From positions 124,001 through 188,000 of the forward strand of contig NZ_FOIJ01000012.1 in the NCBI RefSeq assembly GCF_900111745.1: a DNA stretch of 64,000 nt, written 5' to 3'. Source of the stretch: Stigmatella erecta (GTDB taxonomy: Bacteria > Myxococcota > Myxococcia > Myxococcales > Myxococcaceae). A program made the translations under genes and the position numbers. The notes under the pieces were generated by a model. It had not been told where the DNA came from. It saw only the letters and a list, made by a program, of their open reading frames with translations, and searched no databases. Shown in pieces: positions 34,684 through 43,851 of this stretch (within the stretch, counting starts at the first letter, position 1; each line of letters begins with the position of its first letter).

Positions 34684-35379
34684 ATGCGCGCAGTGGTCTT
34701 CGAGCATGACGAGAACACGGGCGTGGGGCGGCTCGGCCCCGCGCTCCAGCAGGCCGGCTTCTCCCTGGTCCGGCGCTTCCGCGCGGTGCGCCGCGAGGAC
34801 GTGGACGCGGAGCTGGTGGTGGTGATGGGCGGCCACATGGGCGCCTACGAGGGGGACCAGCACCCCTTCCTCCACGAGGAGATCGCCCTGCTCGCCGAGC
34901 GGCTGGCCAACGAGCGCCCCTGCCTGGGCATCTGCCTGGGCGCGCAGATGCTGGCCTCGGCCGCCGGGGTGGAGGTGTTCCCCGGCAAGAACGGCTTCGA
35001 GGTGGGCGCCGCCCCCGTCCGGTGGACGCAGGAGGGGCTGAAGGATCCGGTCATCGCCGGGGTCCGCCCCCGAACGGTGGTGGCCCACTGGCACCAGGAC
35101 ACCTTCAAGGCCGTGCCCGGCGCCACGTTGCTCGCCTCCACGGACCGCTACACCCAGCAGGCCTTCCGGCTGGGCACCTCCTATGGCTTCCAGTTCCACC
35201 TGGAGCTGGAGGCCTCCGTGCTCGACGGCTGGCTGACCCAGTGGCCCGAGGAGCTGCAGCGCCACGGCACGGACGTGGCGGCCGTCCGCGCGCAGCTCCC
35301 CAAGCTCAAGGCGGCCCAGCCGGAGCTCGATGAGCTGATGCACCGGCTGGCCCACCACTTCGCCAAGACCGTCCGCTGA
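34684..35379 (+). CDS. Class I glutamine amidotransferase (GMP synthase-like)
   Basis: 231 aa. The nucleophile elbow CLGICLGAQMLA has Cys84, and the His-containing strand reads GFQFHLELEAS (the usual FHPE is FHLE here, so His and Glu are kept). VVVMGGHMGAYE near residue 47 is the oxyanion loop. ATG 34684 has GGAAGGA upstream; GTG 34681 is possible. Stand-alone proteins of this type are often annotated as GMP synthase-like; the substrate is unknown. It closes a tight run of four genes that starts at 32544. Confidence 0.9.
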   Translation: MRAVVFEHDENTGVGRLGPALQQAGFSLVRRFRAVRREDVDAELVVVMGGHMGAYEGDQHPFLHEEIALLAERLANERPCLGICLGAQMLASAAGVEVFPGKNGFEVGAAPVRWTQEGLKDPVIAGVRPRTVVAHWHQDTFKAVPGATLLASTDRYTQQAFRLGTSYGFQFHLELEASVLDGWLTQWPEELQRHGTDVAAVRAQLPKLKAAQPELDELMHRLAHHFAKTVR

Positions 35380-35391
35380 AGGCGCGCCCCC

Positions 35392-38300
35392 ATGCCCCTC
35401 CTTCCCCCCGCCTCCTCGCCTTCTGCTCCCAACACCGTGCTGGAGGGAGGCGGGGAGATGGGCGCGCTCATGCGCACCCTCGACTGGTCCCAGACGCCCG
35501 TGGGCCCGGTGGAGACCTGGCCGCAGAGCCTGCGCACGGTCATCTCCATCGTCCTGGCCAGCCGGCACGCGATGATCGCCTTCTGGGGCCCAGAGCTCGT
35601 CCAGTTCTACAACGACAGCTACCGGCCCATCCTCGGCGCCATCAAACACCCCCGGGCCATGGGCCAGTCCGCCCGGGAGTGCTGGGCCGAGGCGTGGGAG
35701 GTGCTGGGGCCCTCCTTCTCGGCCGTCCTGGAGCGGGGCGAGTCCACCTACATCGAGGATGGCCTGGTCTGCATCGACCGCTACGGCTACCTGGAGGAGG
35801 CCTACTTCACCTACGCGTATTCGCCCCTCAAGGACGAGTCCGGCGGCATCAACGGCCTGTTCAACGCGTGCTCGGAGAGCACCGCGCGCGTGCTGAGCGC
35901 GCGGCGCTTCAAGACGCTGCACGCGCTGAGCGAGGACCAGCAGATCCCCCCCAGCGCGGAGGAGGCCTGCCAGCAGGCCGCGCGTGTGCTGGCCTCCAAC
36001 CGCCACGACGTGCCCTTCGCGTTGATCTACCTGGCGGACCCGGAGCACGCCACCCTGCGCCTCACCGGCACGGTGGGGCTCGAGCCGGGCAGCGCGGCCG
36101 CCCCTCCCACGCTGGACCTGGACGCCCCCGCCGAGGTGTACCCCTGGGCCAGCGTCGTGCGCACGGGCACGCCCGTCCTGCTGAAGGCCCTGCCCGCGGC
36201 GCTTCCGCCCTTCCCCGGCGGCCCCTGGCCCGAGCCCGCCACCTCCGCGATGGCGCTGCCGCTGGTGAGGCCGGGCCATGAGGCGCCCACGGGGGTGCTC
36301 GTGGTGGGCCTCAGCCCGCGCCGGGCGCTGGATGCGGAGTACCAGGGCTTCCTGGAGCTGCTGGCGCGGCACGTCTCCAACGCCGTGGCCAACGCCCGGG
36401 CGCAGGAGGAGGAGAAGCGCCGCCTGGAGGCCCTGGCCGAGCTGAACCGCGCCAAGACGGACTTCTTCGCCAACGTCAGCCACGAGTTCCGCACCCCGCT
36501 GACCCTGATGCTGGGGCCGCTGGAGGACAGCCTCGCGGACACCGCGCAGCCGCTGCCCCCGCGCCAGCGCGAGCGCCAGGAGACCATCCACCGCAGCAGC
36601 CTGCGCCTGCTGAAGCTCGTCAACACCCTGCTGGACTTCGCCCGCATCGAGGCGGGGCGCGCGCAGACCACCTTCCGCCCGGTGGACCTGTCCGCCCTGA
36701 CCGCGGAGCTCGCCAGCGCCTTCCGCTCGCTCATCGAGAGCGCCGGGATGCGGCTGGTGGTGGACTGTCCGCCCCTGCCCGAGCCCGTCTACGTGGACGC
36801 CGAGGCGTGGGAAAAGGTGGTGCTGAACCTGCTGTCCAACGCCTTCAAGTTCACCTTCGAGGGCGAGGTCCGCGTCACCGTCCGGCCCCAGGGGCGAAGC
36901 GTCCAGGTCGACATCGCGGACACGGGCGCGGGCATCCCCGCCCAGGCGCTGCCCCACCTGTTCGAGCGCTTCCACCGCGTCCAGGGCTCCCGGGGGCGGA
37001 GCTACGAGGGCAGCGGCATCGGGCTGGCCCTGGTGAAGGAGCTCATCCACCAGCATGGCGGCACGGTGGACGTCCAGAGCACCCTGGGCCAGGGCACCAC
37101 TTTCCGCATCGCGCTGCCCCTGGGCACGGCCCACCTGCCCGCCGGGCACCTCCAGGCGGCCGCCCCGCCTCCGGACGTGCGCCCGCGGGCCCGCTTCTTC
37201 CTGGAGGAGGCCTCGCAGTGGCTCCAGGCCGAGGGCGCCGCCGCGCCGCTGCCCGCCGCGGAGCCCGGCGCCCTGGAGGGGGCCCCCCGGTCCGCCGCGC
37301 GCATCCTCCTCGTCGAGGACAACGCGGACATGCGCGCCTACATCCAGAAGCTGCTCGGCGCCCGGTGGGCGGTGGAGGCCGTGGCCGATGGGCTGGATGC
37401 GCTGCAGGCCGCCCGGGAGCGGACGCCGGACCTCGTGCTGACCGATGTGATGATGCCGGGGCTGGGCGGCTTCGGGCTCCTGAAGGAGCTGCGCGCGGAC
37501 CCCCAGACCGCCGCCGTGCCCGTCATCCTCCTGTCGGCCCGCGCGGGCGAGGAGGCCTCCATCGAGGGGCTGCAAGCGGGCGCCGATGACTACCTGGTGA
37601 AGCCCTTCTCGGCGCGGGAGCTGGTGTCGCGGGTCGCGGCCCGCCTGGAGATTGCCCAGGCCCACCGCGCGGTCCGGATGGCGCAGGCCCGGCTGCACAC
37701 CCAGCTCATGCAGGCGCCCGTGGCGGTGTCCATCGTCTCGGGGCCGGAGCTGCGCTTCGAGCTGGCCAACACGCGCTACCTCGCCCTGCTGGGCCGCCAG
37801 GACGTGCTGGGCAAGCCGTTCCAGGAGGTCTTCCCCGAGCTGCCCGCGGACGCCCCCGTCTTCCAGATGGTCTGGAATGTTTTCAAGACGGGCGAGCCCT
37901 TCACGGCGGATGAGTACCCCGTCCACCTGGACCCGGACGGCACCGGCGGCAAGGACGTGTACTTCCAGTTCACCTGTCAGCCCATCCGGGACGCCACGGG
38001 CACCCTCGAGGGCGTCATGACGGTGGCCGTGGACGTGACGTTCCAGGTGGAGGCCCGCGCCCAGCTCCAGCGCCTCGCCGCGCAGGAGCGCGAGGCGCGC
38101 GGCCGGGCGGAGGACGCGGACCAGCGCAAGGACGAGTTCCTCGCCATGCTGGCCCACGAGCTGCGCAACCCCCTGGCCGCCCTGAGCACCGCCCTGGAGA
38201 TGATGGGCCGGAGCCCGGGGGACGAGGTCCGCGCCGCGCGCCTGCGCGACACCTGCAACCGCCAGGTCCACAACCTCGTGCGCCTGGTGGACGACTTGCT

Positions 38301-39258
38301 GGATGTGTCCCGCATCACCCGGGGCAAGGTGGAGCTGCGCCCGGCGGAGGTGGACTTCACCACCATCGTCCAGAACGCGCTGGGCACGAGCCGGACCCTC
38401 ATCGACGCGCGGGGGCACGAGCTGTCGGTGACGTTCGCCCCCGGCAACTTCCACCTCCAGGCGGATGCCACGCGCCTGGAGCAGGTGGTCTCCAACCTCC
38501 TCAACAACGCGGCCAAGTACACCGACACCGGGGGCCGCATCCAGGTGCGGCTGGAGCGCGAGGAGACGCCCACCCAGGCCTGGGCCGTGCTTCGCGTGCG
38601 GGACACGGGCCGGGGCATTGCCCCGGAGATGCTCAGCCGGGTGTTTGATTTGTTCGTCCAGGTGGACCCGTCCATCGACCGCTCGGGCGGGGGGCTCGGC
38701 ATCGGGCTGACGCTGGTGGACCGGCTGGTGGCCATGCACGGCGGCACCGTCTCCGTGCACAGCGAGGGGCTGGGCAAGGGCAGCGAGTTCAGGGTCCGGC
38801 TCCCGCTGCCGCCCCGGCAGGCCGCAGCCCCCCGGGCCCCGCCGCCCAGCGCGCGCCCGGCCCAGGAGCCCCCTGCGAAACGCCGGGTGGTGGTGGTGGA
38901 GGACAATGAGGATGTCCGGGACATCATGAAGGAGTTGCTGGAGGACCAGGGCCACGAGGTCACCGTGGCCACCCATGGCCTGGCCGCGGTGGAGACGCTG
39001 CTGGCGGTGCTCCCGGACGTGGCCTTCGTGGATGTGGGCCTGCCGGGCATCGACGGCTTCGAGGTGGCCCGGCGGGTGCGGGCCACGCCGGAAGGCGCTT
39101 CACTCTACCTGGTGGCGCTCACCGGCTATGGTGGCCCGGACGCCAAGGCAAAGGCCCAGCAGGCCGGCTTCAACCTGCACCTCGTCAAGCCCATCAACTT
39201 CCAGGACTTGCCCCGCATCATGGACTCCACCCCGAAGAAAACCCCGCAGCCGTCCTGA
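35392..39258 (+). CDS. Large hybrid kinase with two kinase-receiver modules
   Basis: 1288 aa with no membrane segment. Order: PAS-like sensor (1-165), GAF (about 175-340), first HisKA with His364 (VSHEFRTPLTL) and HATPase, first receiver with Asp685 (LVLTDVMMPG), PAS (about 765-885), second HisKA with His922 (LAHELRNPLAAL) and HATPase, second receiver with Asp1214 (AFVDVGLPGIDG). Both ATPase domains look complete (DTGAGIP; GSGIGLALVKE; GLGIGLTLVDR). Such tandem kinases allow a phosphorelay in one chain. It lies 8 bp before the first glycosyltransferase, so it may be co-transcribed with, and control, the polysaccharide genes (inference). Confidence 0.92.
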   Translation: MPLLPPASSPSAPNTVLEGGGEMGALMRTLDWSQTPVGPVETWPQSLRTVISIVLASRHAMIAFWGPELVQFYNDSYRPILGAIKHPRAMGQSARECWAEAWEVLGPSFSAVLERGESTYIEDGLVCIDRYGYLEEAYFTYAYSPLKDESGGINGLFNACSESTARVLSARRFKTLHALSEDQQIPPSAEEACQQAARVLASNRHDVPFALIYLADPEHATLRLTGTVGLEPGSAAAPPTLDLDAPAEVYPWASVVRTGTPVLLKALPAALPPFPGGPWPEPATSAMALPLVRPGHEAPTGVLVVGLSPRRALDAEYQGFLELLARHVSNAVANARAQEEEKRRLEALAELNRAKTDFFANVSHEFRTPLTLMLGPLEDSLADTAQPLPPRQRERQETIHRSSLRLLKLVNTLLDFARIEAGRAQTTFRPVDLSALTAELASAFRSLIESAGMRLVVDCPPLPEPVYVDAEAWEKVVLNLLSNAFKFTFEGEVRVTVRPQGRSVQVDIADTGAGIPAQALPHLFERFHRVQGSRGRSYEGSGIGLALVKELIHQHGGTVDVQSTLGQGTTFRIALPLGTAHLPAGHLQAAAPPPDVRPRARFFLEEASQWLQAEGAAAPLPAAEPGALEGAPRSAARILLVEDNADMRAYIQKLLGARWAVEAVADGLDALQAARERTPDLVLTDVMMPGLGGFGLLKELRADPQTAAVPVILLSARAGEEASIEGLQAGADDYLVKPFSARELVSRVAARLEIAQAHRAVRMAQARLHTQLMQAPVAVSIVSGPELRFELANTRYLALLGRQDVLGKPFQEVFPELPADAPVFQMVWNVFKTGEPFTADEYPVHLDPDGTGGKDVYFQFTCQPIRDATGTLEGVMTVAVDVTFQVEARAQLQRLAAQEREARGRAEDADQRKDEFLAMLAHELRNPLAALSTALEMMGRSPGDEVRAARLRDTCNRQVHNLVRLVDDLLDVSRITRGKVELRPAEVDFTTIVQNALGTSRTLIDARGHELSVTFAPGNFHLQADATRLEQVVSNLLNNAAKYTDTGGRIQVRLEREETPTQAWAVLRVRDTGRGIAPEMLSRVFDLFVQVDPSIDRSGGGLGIGLTLVDRLVAMHGGTVSVHSEGLGKGSEFRVRLPLPPRQAAAPRAPPPSARPAQEPPAKRRVVVVEDNEDVRDIMKELLEDQGHEVTVATHGLAAVETLLAVLPDVAFVDVGLPGIDGFEVARRVRATPEGASLYLVALTGYGGPDAKAKAQQAGFNLHLVKPINFQDLPRIMDSTPKKTPQPS

Positions 39259-39266
39259 GGGCCCGC

Positions 39267-40442
39267 ATGGCCATGCCCAACCCCTCCGCCGCCCCGGTCT
39301 CCTGGCACCTGCTCACGGGGGAGTATCCCCCTCAGCCCGGAGGCGTCAGTGACTACACCCGGCTCGTCGCCCACGCCCTGGCGCGAGCCGGTGAGCGCGT
39401 CCATGTCTGGGCGCCCGGGGCACGGGAGGAGCGGACGGAAGAGGGCGTCCAGGTCCACCGCGAGCCCGGCCTCTTCACCCCCCTGGGCCTGGCGCGGCTG
39501 ACGTGGGCGCTGGAGCGGATGCCCCGTCCCCGGCGGCTGCTGCTTCAGTACGTGCCGCACGCCTTCGGGATGAAGGCGATGAACGTGCCGTTCTGCGCCT
39601 GGTTCGCCGCGCGGCGGCACGACGAGCGCTGGGTGTTCTTTCATGAGGTGGTGTACCCGTGGAGCCCCCAGGCCCCGCTGCGGCACCAGGTGCTGGCGGG
39701 CACCACCCGGGTGATGGCGCAGATGGTGGCCGGGAGCGCCACGCGGACGTTCGTCTCCATCCCCGCCTGGAAGGCGTACCTGCCGGAGGAAGTCCGTGCC
39801 CGCGCCGAGTGGCGCCCCGTGCCCAGCACCCTGTCCACCGTGGCCTCGCCGGAGGCCGTCTCCCGGCTGCGCGCGGAGCTGGGACCGGGCCCCTGGCTGG
39901 GGCACTTCGGGACGTACGGGAAGGCCACGGCGGAGCCCCTGGAGCGGGTGCTCGTGCCGCTCTTGCACGCGGGCCCGGAGCGGCGGGCGCTGCTGCTCGG
40001 CCGGGGCAGCCGGGCCTATGCCGCGGGGCTGGAGCAGCGCCACCCGGAGCTCGCGGGCCGGGTGGTCTTCCGCGACGCCCTCTCTCCGGAGGAGGTGGCC
40101 GTGTGCCTGAAGGCCAGCGACGTGCTCGTGCAACCCTACCCGGATGGGGTGAGCGCCCGGCGGACGACGGCCATGGCGGGGCTGGCGCTGGGCGTGCCGC
40201 TGGTGACGAACACCGGCCACCTCACCGAGCCGGTGTGGCGCGGCCTGGGCGCCCTCGCGCTGGCGGAAGGCACGGAGGCGGCCCCCTTCCTCGCGCTCAC
40301 CGAGCGGCTGCTGTCCCACCCCCAGGAGCGGGCCGCCCTGGGCGCCCGCGCGGAGGAAGTCTACCGGGAGCGCTTCTCGCTGGAGCGCACGGTGGATGCA
40401 CTGCTGAGCCCCGCTCCCACGGAAGGACCGGCCCGTCCATGA
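39267..40442 (+). CDS. Glycosyltransferase, GT-B type, group 1-like
   Basis: 391 aa. The N-terminal acceptor motif WHLLTGEYPPQPGGVSDYTR is typical of family 4 sugar transferases. The second Rossmann half is present (PGPWLGHFGTYGK; VVFRDALSPEEVAVCLKASDVLVQPYPDG). The usual ExFGxxxxE pair of GT4 is absent; instead DGVSARRTTAMAGLALG stands there. ATG 39267 has GAGGG upstream. Its last 4 bp overlap the next glycosyltransferase (ATGA). Confidence 0.85.
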   Translation: MAMPNPSAAPVSWHLLTGEYPPQPGGVSDYTRLVAHALARAGERVHVWAPGAREERTEEGVQVHREPGLFTPLGLARLTWALERMPRPRRLLLQYVPHAFGMKAMNVPFCAWFAARRHDERWVFFHEVVYPWSPQAPLRHQVLAGTTRVMAQMVAGSATRTFVSIPAWKAYLPEEVRARAEWRPVPSTLSTVASPEAVSRLRAELGPGPWLGHFGTYGKATAEPLERVLVPLLHAGPERRALLLGRGSRAYAAGLEQRHPELAGRVVFRDALSPEEVAVCLKASDVLVQPYPDGVSARRTTAMAGLALGVPLVTNTGHLTEPVWRGLGALALAEGTEAAPFLALTERLLSHPQERAALGARAEEVYRERFSLERTVDALLSPAPTEGPARP

Positions 40443-41623
40443 GCGGGGCGTCCCCGTTGAAGCTCGCGCTGCTGATGGATCCGCGCGAGGAGGGCTGGCC
40501 GAGCATGGACCTCGTGGGGGAGGCCCTGCTGGAGGGGCTGTCCGCGCGGCCCCGGGAGGTGGCCGTGACGGGCGTGCGCCCGGCCCTGCACCGGGTGGTC
40601 CGCCAGCTGCCCAAGGTGGGCACCCGCAACGCGGCCTTCAACGCGGACCGGCTCCTCACGCGCTTCGGCGCCTACCCGCTGCGCGCGCTCCAGGCCCGGG
40701 GCCGGTACGAGGCCTTCCACGTGGTGGACCACACCTATGCGCAGCTCGTCCACGCCCTTCCCGCGGAGCGGACCGGCGTCTACTGCCACGACCTCGATGC
40801 CTTCCGCTCCGTGCTGGAGCCCGCCCGCGAGCCCCGCCCGGCCTGGTTCCGCGGGATGGCCCGCGTCACGCTGCGGGGCCTGGAGCGAGCGGCCGTCGTG
40901 TTCCACAGCACCCAGGCGGTGCGCCGCCAGCTCCTCGCGCACGGGGTGACGGCCTCGGAGCGGCTCGTCTGGGCGCCGTATGGCGTCTCCCCCGAGTACC
41001 GCCCGGAGCCTTCCCCCGGGGACGCCAGCGAGGCCCTCCTCGCGCCGCTGGGGGGCAGGCCCTTCCTGCTGCACGTGAGCAGCGCCATCCCCCGCAAGCG
41101 CCTGGATGTGCTCTTCGACGTGTTCGCCGCGCTGCGGGCCCGCCACCCCGAGCTGCGGCTCGTCCAGCAGGGCGGAGCGCTCACCCCGGCCCAGCGGGCG
41201 CAGGTGGCCCAGCTGGGCATCGGCGATGCGCTGCTTCAGCCGCCCAAGGTGGACCGGGCGACGCTGGCCGGCATGTACCGCCGGGCCTGGGCGGTGCTCG
41301 TCCCCAGCGAGGCGGAGGGCTTTGGCCTGCCCGTCATCGAAGCGCTCGCCTGCGGCGCGCGGGTCATCGCCAGCGACCTGGAGGTGCTGCGGGAGGTGGG
41401 CGGCGAGGCCTGCACCTACTGCCCCGTGGCCCAGGTGGACGCCTGGGTGGAGACGCTGGACGCGCTGCGCTCGGACCGGCAGCAGGCCCCCTCCCGCGAG
41501 GCCCGCCTGGCCCGCGCGAGCCACTTCACGTGGGAGGCGCACGCCCAAACGGTGCTGGAGGCCTACCTCCACCTGCTCCGCCCTGGATTCTCGAAGCGTG
41601 AGACAAAAGACGGCACCCGCTGA
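40439..41623 (+). CDS. Glycosyltransferase family 4
   Basis: 394 aa. The donor-binding half shows PFLLHVSSAIPRKRLDVLFD and the GT4 E-x7-E motif SEAEGFGLPVIEALACG near residue 296. The N-terminal half has the GT-B pattern with FHVVDHTYAQLVH. It would add one sugar to a lipid-linked repeat unit at the cytoplasmic face. It is coupled by ATGA to the preceding gene, and 267 bp separate it from the pilin gene. Confidence 0.9.
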   Translation: MSGASPLKLALLMDPREEGWPSMDLVGEALLEGLSARPREVAVTGVRPALHRVVRQLPKVGTRNAAFNADRLLTRFGAYPLRALQARGRYEAFHVVDHTYAQLVHALPAERTGVYCHDLDAFRSVLEPAREPRPAWFRGMARVTLRGLERAAVVFHSTQAVRRQLLAHGVTASERLVWAPYGVSPEYRPEPSPGDASEALLAPLGGRPFLLHVSSAIPRKRLDVLFDVFAALRARHPELRLVQQGGALTPAQRAQVAQLGIGDALLQPPKVDRATLAGMYRRAWAVLVPSEAEGFGLPVIEALACGARVIASDLEVLREVGGEACTYCPVAQVDAWVETLDALRSDRQQAPSREARLARASHFTWEAHAQTVLEAYLHLLRPGFSKRETKDGTR

Positions 41624-41639
41624 CAATTTTGGTCACGTA

Positions 41640-41652
41640 GGCCCTTGGGGCC
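41640..41652 (+). terminator. Short hairpin after glycosyltransferase
   Basis: A 5-bp stem GGCCC/GGGCC with a TTG loop, 17 nt after the stop at 41623; it is weak and lacks a T-tract. The remaining space to 41890 has another small stem (ATCCC/GGGAT about 41703-41717) and must contain the pilin promoter, which I could not pin down. Confidence 0.25.
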
Positions 41653-41890
41653 GATGCAGGCGCAGCGCGGGGCACCGGAGACAGGGTGCGTCCCGTGCCC
41701 TCATCCCAAAAAGGGATACCCGGGACAGGCGGATTTGATCATTCACGCAGGGCGGATCATCACACCCATCCTGTACACGCCCTGGCCGGGCGCCTCCACC
41801 CGTCGAGCGGTGATTCACACGTGGGGTGTGGCTCGGCCCTTGCTCTCTCGCTTGGCCTGGGTGGCAGGTGCCTACTCTCCAGGAGCTCCC

Positions 41891-42526
41891 ATGGTTCAGC
41901 GTTCGCGAGGCTTCACCCTCATCGAGCTCATGATTGTCGTGGCCATCATCGGAATCCTCGCCAGCATCGCGATTCCGAGCTTCATGCGCTTCCAGGCGCG
42001 GGCGCGGCAGTCCGAGGTGAGCACCCAGCTCAAGAGCCTGTTCACCAGCATGCGCACCCTGCAGCGCAAGCCGGATGACAACATCCACGGCACGGGCTTC
42101 TCGCCAGATCGCGGCAACCGCTACAGCTACCACCTGGAGAACGGGTGCTCCACCTACGAGGAGCGCACCACGCTCGATGCCGTCCTGCACCCCCGGGACA
42201 CGTGCATTGGCGCGGACGCCAACCGGTTCAGCGACTTCCCCCCCTTCTTCGAGCTGGTTCCCGTGCCGAATCCCAACTGGGATGAGCAGGGCACCGCCCA
42301 CGGCATGGGCGGCGAGGCCGGTATCTACGGGGACACGGGCAGCTGGGACTTCATCGCGTACGGCGCGGGAGACGTGGACGACCAGGTCTCCGATGCCCCC
42401 GACACCTGGCTCATCTCCTCGGCGGACGGGCTCCTCGAGACGGCCTGCCCGGATTCCGCGGGCGTGCCGGAGAGTGTCTCCGCCGGCGAGCCCTTCAACG
42501 TCAGCAACGACGTCAACTGCCCGTAG
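41891..42526 (+). CDS. Type IV pilin-like protein
   Basis: 211 aa. The prepilin signature RSRG-FTLIELMIVVAIIGILA is complete: short basic leader of 6 residues, Gly cleavage site, Phe+1 and Glu+5. The N-terminal helix continues IPSFMRFQARARQSEV, much like Myxococcus PilA. The globular part has a Cys pair about residues 82 and 104, a Pro/Asp-rich middle and a C-terminal Cys pair that may form the D-loop. ATG 41891 has AGGAG 6 nt upstream. It could be a minor pilin or a PilA paralogue, exported by the Pil system encoded elsewhere. It sits between two glycosyltransferase pairs. Confidence 0.9.
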   Translation: MVQRSRGFTLIELMIVVAIIGILASIAIPSFMRFQARARQSEVSTQLKSLFTSMRTLQRKPDDNIHGTGFSPDRGNRYSYHLENGCSTYEERTTLDAVLHPRDTCIGADANRFSDFPPFFELVPVPNPNWDEQGTAHGMGGEAGIYGDTGSWDFIAYGAGDVDDQVSDAPDTWLISSADGLLETACPDSAGVPESVSAGEPFNVSNDVNCP

Positions 42527-42615
42527 CCCTGTCGCCCGCCGGGAGCCCCCTGCCTGGGCCCGCCCCGGCTTCCTGGCTTGACCCTTGGGAAGGGGTTTGA
42601 TTCGGTCGCCGGGCT

Positions 42616-43851
42616 TTGCGCATCCTCTTCCTCAATCCCGTGGGCATTCTCGGCGGTGCCGAGCGCGCGCTGCTCGACCTGCTGGCCTGCCTGCGAAGGC
42701 TCGATCCCGGCCTGTCCCTGTTCCTGCTGGTGGGGACCCCCGGGCCCCTGCTGGACGAAGCCCGGGCGCTCGGGGTGGAGGCGCGGCTGCTGCCCCTGCC
42801 CGAGCAGCTCTCCACGCTGGGGGACAGTGGCCTGCGGAACCAGGGCCCCCAGGCGCTGTGGGGCTTTGCCCGCAGGCTGGCGCCCGCCCCGGCCTTGCTC
42901 GCCACGTACCTGCGCGCGCTGCGCCGCGAAGTCCAGGCGCTGCGGCCCCAGCTCATCCACTCGAATGGCATCAAGACGCACCTGCTGAGCCCGGCCACCG
43001 TGGGGCTGCCGGTGGCGCGCGTGTGGCACATCCATGACTTCGTGGGCGAGCGCCCCCTGGTGCGCCGGGCCCTCCGGGGCCTGCGGCCCCTGGCGACGGC
43101 GGCCATCGCCAACTCCCAGGCGGTGGGCGAGGACGCGCGGGAAGTGCTCGGGGGGGTGCCCGTGCGGGTCGTCTACAACGGCGTGGACGTGGAGCGCTTC
43201 ACGCCGGGCCCGGGGGATGGGGCGCGGCTGGATGGGCTCGCGGGGCTGCCGCCGGCCGCCGAGGGCACCCTGCGCATCGGCCTGGTGGCCACCTACGCGC
43301 GCTGGAAGGGGCACGACGTCTTCCTCCAGGCGGCGGCCGGGCTGGTGCGCGCGTGCCCCACGGTGCCCCTGCGCTTCTACCTGGTGGGCGCGCCGCTCTA
43401 CCGCACCCAGGCCTCGCAGTTCTCCGAGGCGGAGCTGCGGGGCTTCGTGAAGGCGCTGGGCCTGGAGGGGCAGGTGGGGCTGGTGCCGTTTCAGCAGGAC
43501 CCCGTGGCCGTCTACCGGGCGCTGGACATCTTCGTGCACGCGAGCACCCGGCGCGAGCCGTTCGGGCTCACCATCGCCGAGGCGATGGCGTGTGGCAGGC
43601 CCACCGTGCTCTCCCGGGCCAGCGGGGCCGCGGAGCAAATCACCGAGGGCGTGGAGGCCCTGAGCGTGCCCCCCGGCGAGCCCACCCTGCTCACCACCGC
43701 GCTGCGCGGCCTGGTGGAGAACGCGGGCCTCCGGGAGCACCTGGGCCGGTCGGCCCGGCAGGCGGCGGTGGCCCGCTTCTCCCGGGAGCGCTACGCGCGG
43801 CAAATCCTGTCGCTCTACCGTTCTCTTCCCGCAGCCCAGGGCACCCCGTGA
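42616..43851 (+). CDS. Glycosyltransferase family 4
   Basis: 411 aa from TTG 42616, since a stop lies just upstream in frame and the protein begins directly with the GT-B strand (RILFLNPVGILGGAERALLD). The donor half has VATYARWKGHDVFLQAAAG and the E-x7-E motif REPFGLTIAEAMACG. No strong ribosome binding site is seen, so the start is less sure. The 3' end overlaps the next gene (GTGA). Confidence 0.9.
   Translation: MRILFLNPVGILGGAERALLDLLACLRRLDPGLSLFLLVGTPGPLLDEARALGVEARLLPLPEQLSTLGDSGLRNQGPQALWGFARRLAPAPALLATYLRALRREVQALRPQLIHSNGIKTHLLSPATVGLPVARVWHIHDFVGERPLVRRALRGLRPLATAAIANSQAVGEDAREVLGGVPVRVVYNGVDVERFTPGPGDGARLDGLAGLPPAAEGTLRIGLVATYARWKGHDVFLQAAAGLVRACPTVPLRFYLVGAPLYRTQASQFSEAELRGFVKALGLEGQVGLVPFQQDPVAVYRALDIFVHASTRREPFGLTIAEAMACGRPTVLSRASGAAEQITEGVEALSVPPGEPTLLTTALRGLVENAGLREHLGRSARQAAVARFSRERYARQILSLYRSLPAAQGTP

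Noticed and set aside
34576-38976. A 1466-codon open frame on the minus strand opposite the amidotransferase and tandem kinase genes
   Set aside because: It is the antisense shadow of strongly GC3-biased genes; its product is His/Arg/Gly/Leu low-complexity with no motif, while the plus strand encodes intact known domains.
41645-41890. Upstream extension of the pilin frame
   Set aside because: Prepilin leaders are short; ATG 41891 has AGGAG and gives a perfect leader directly before the cleavage site.
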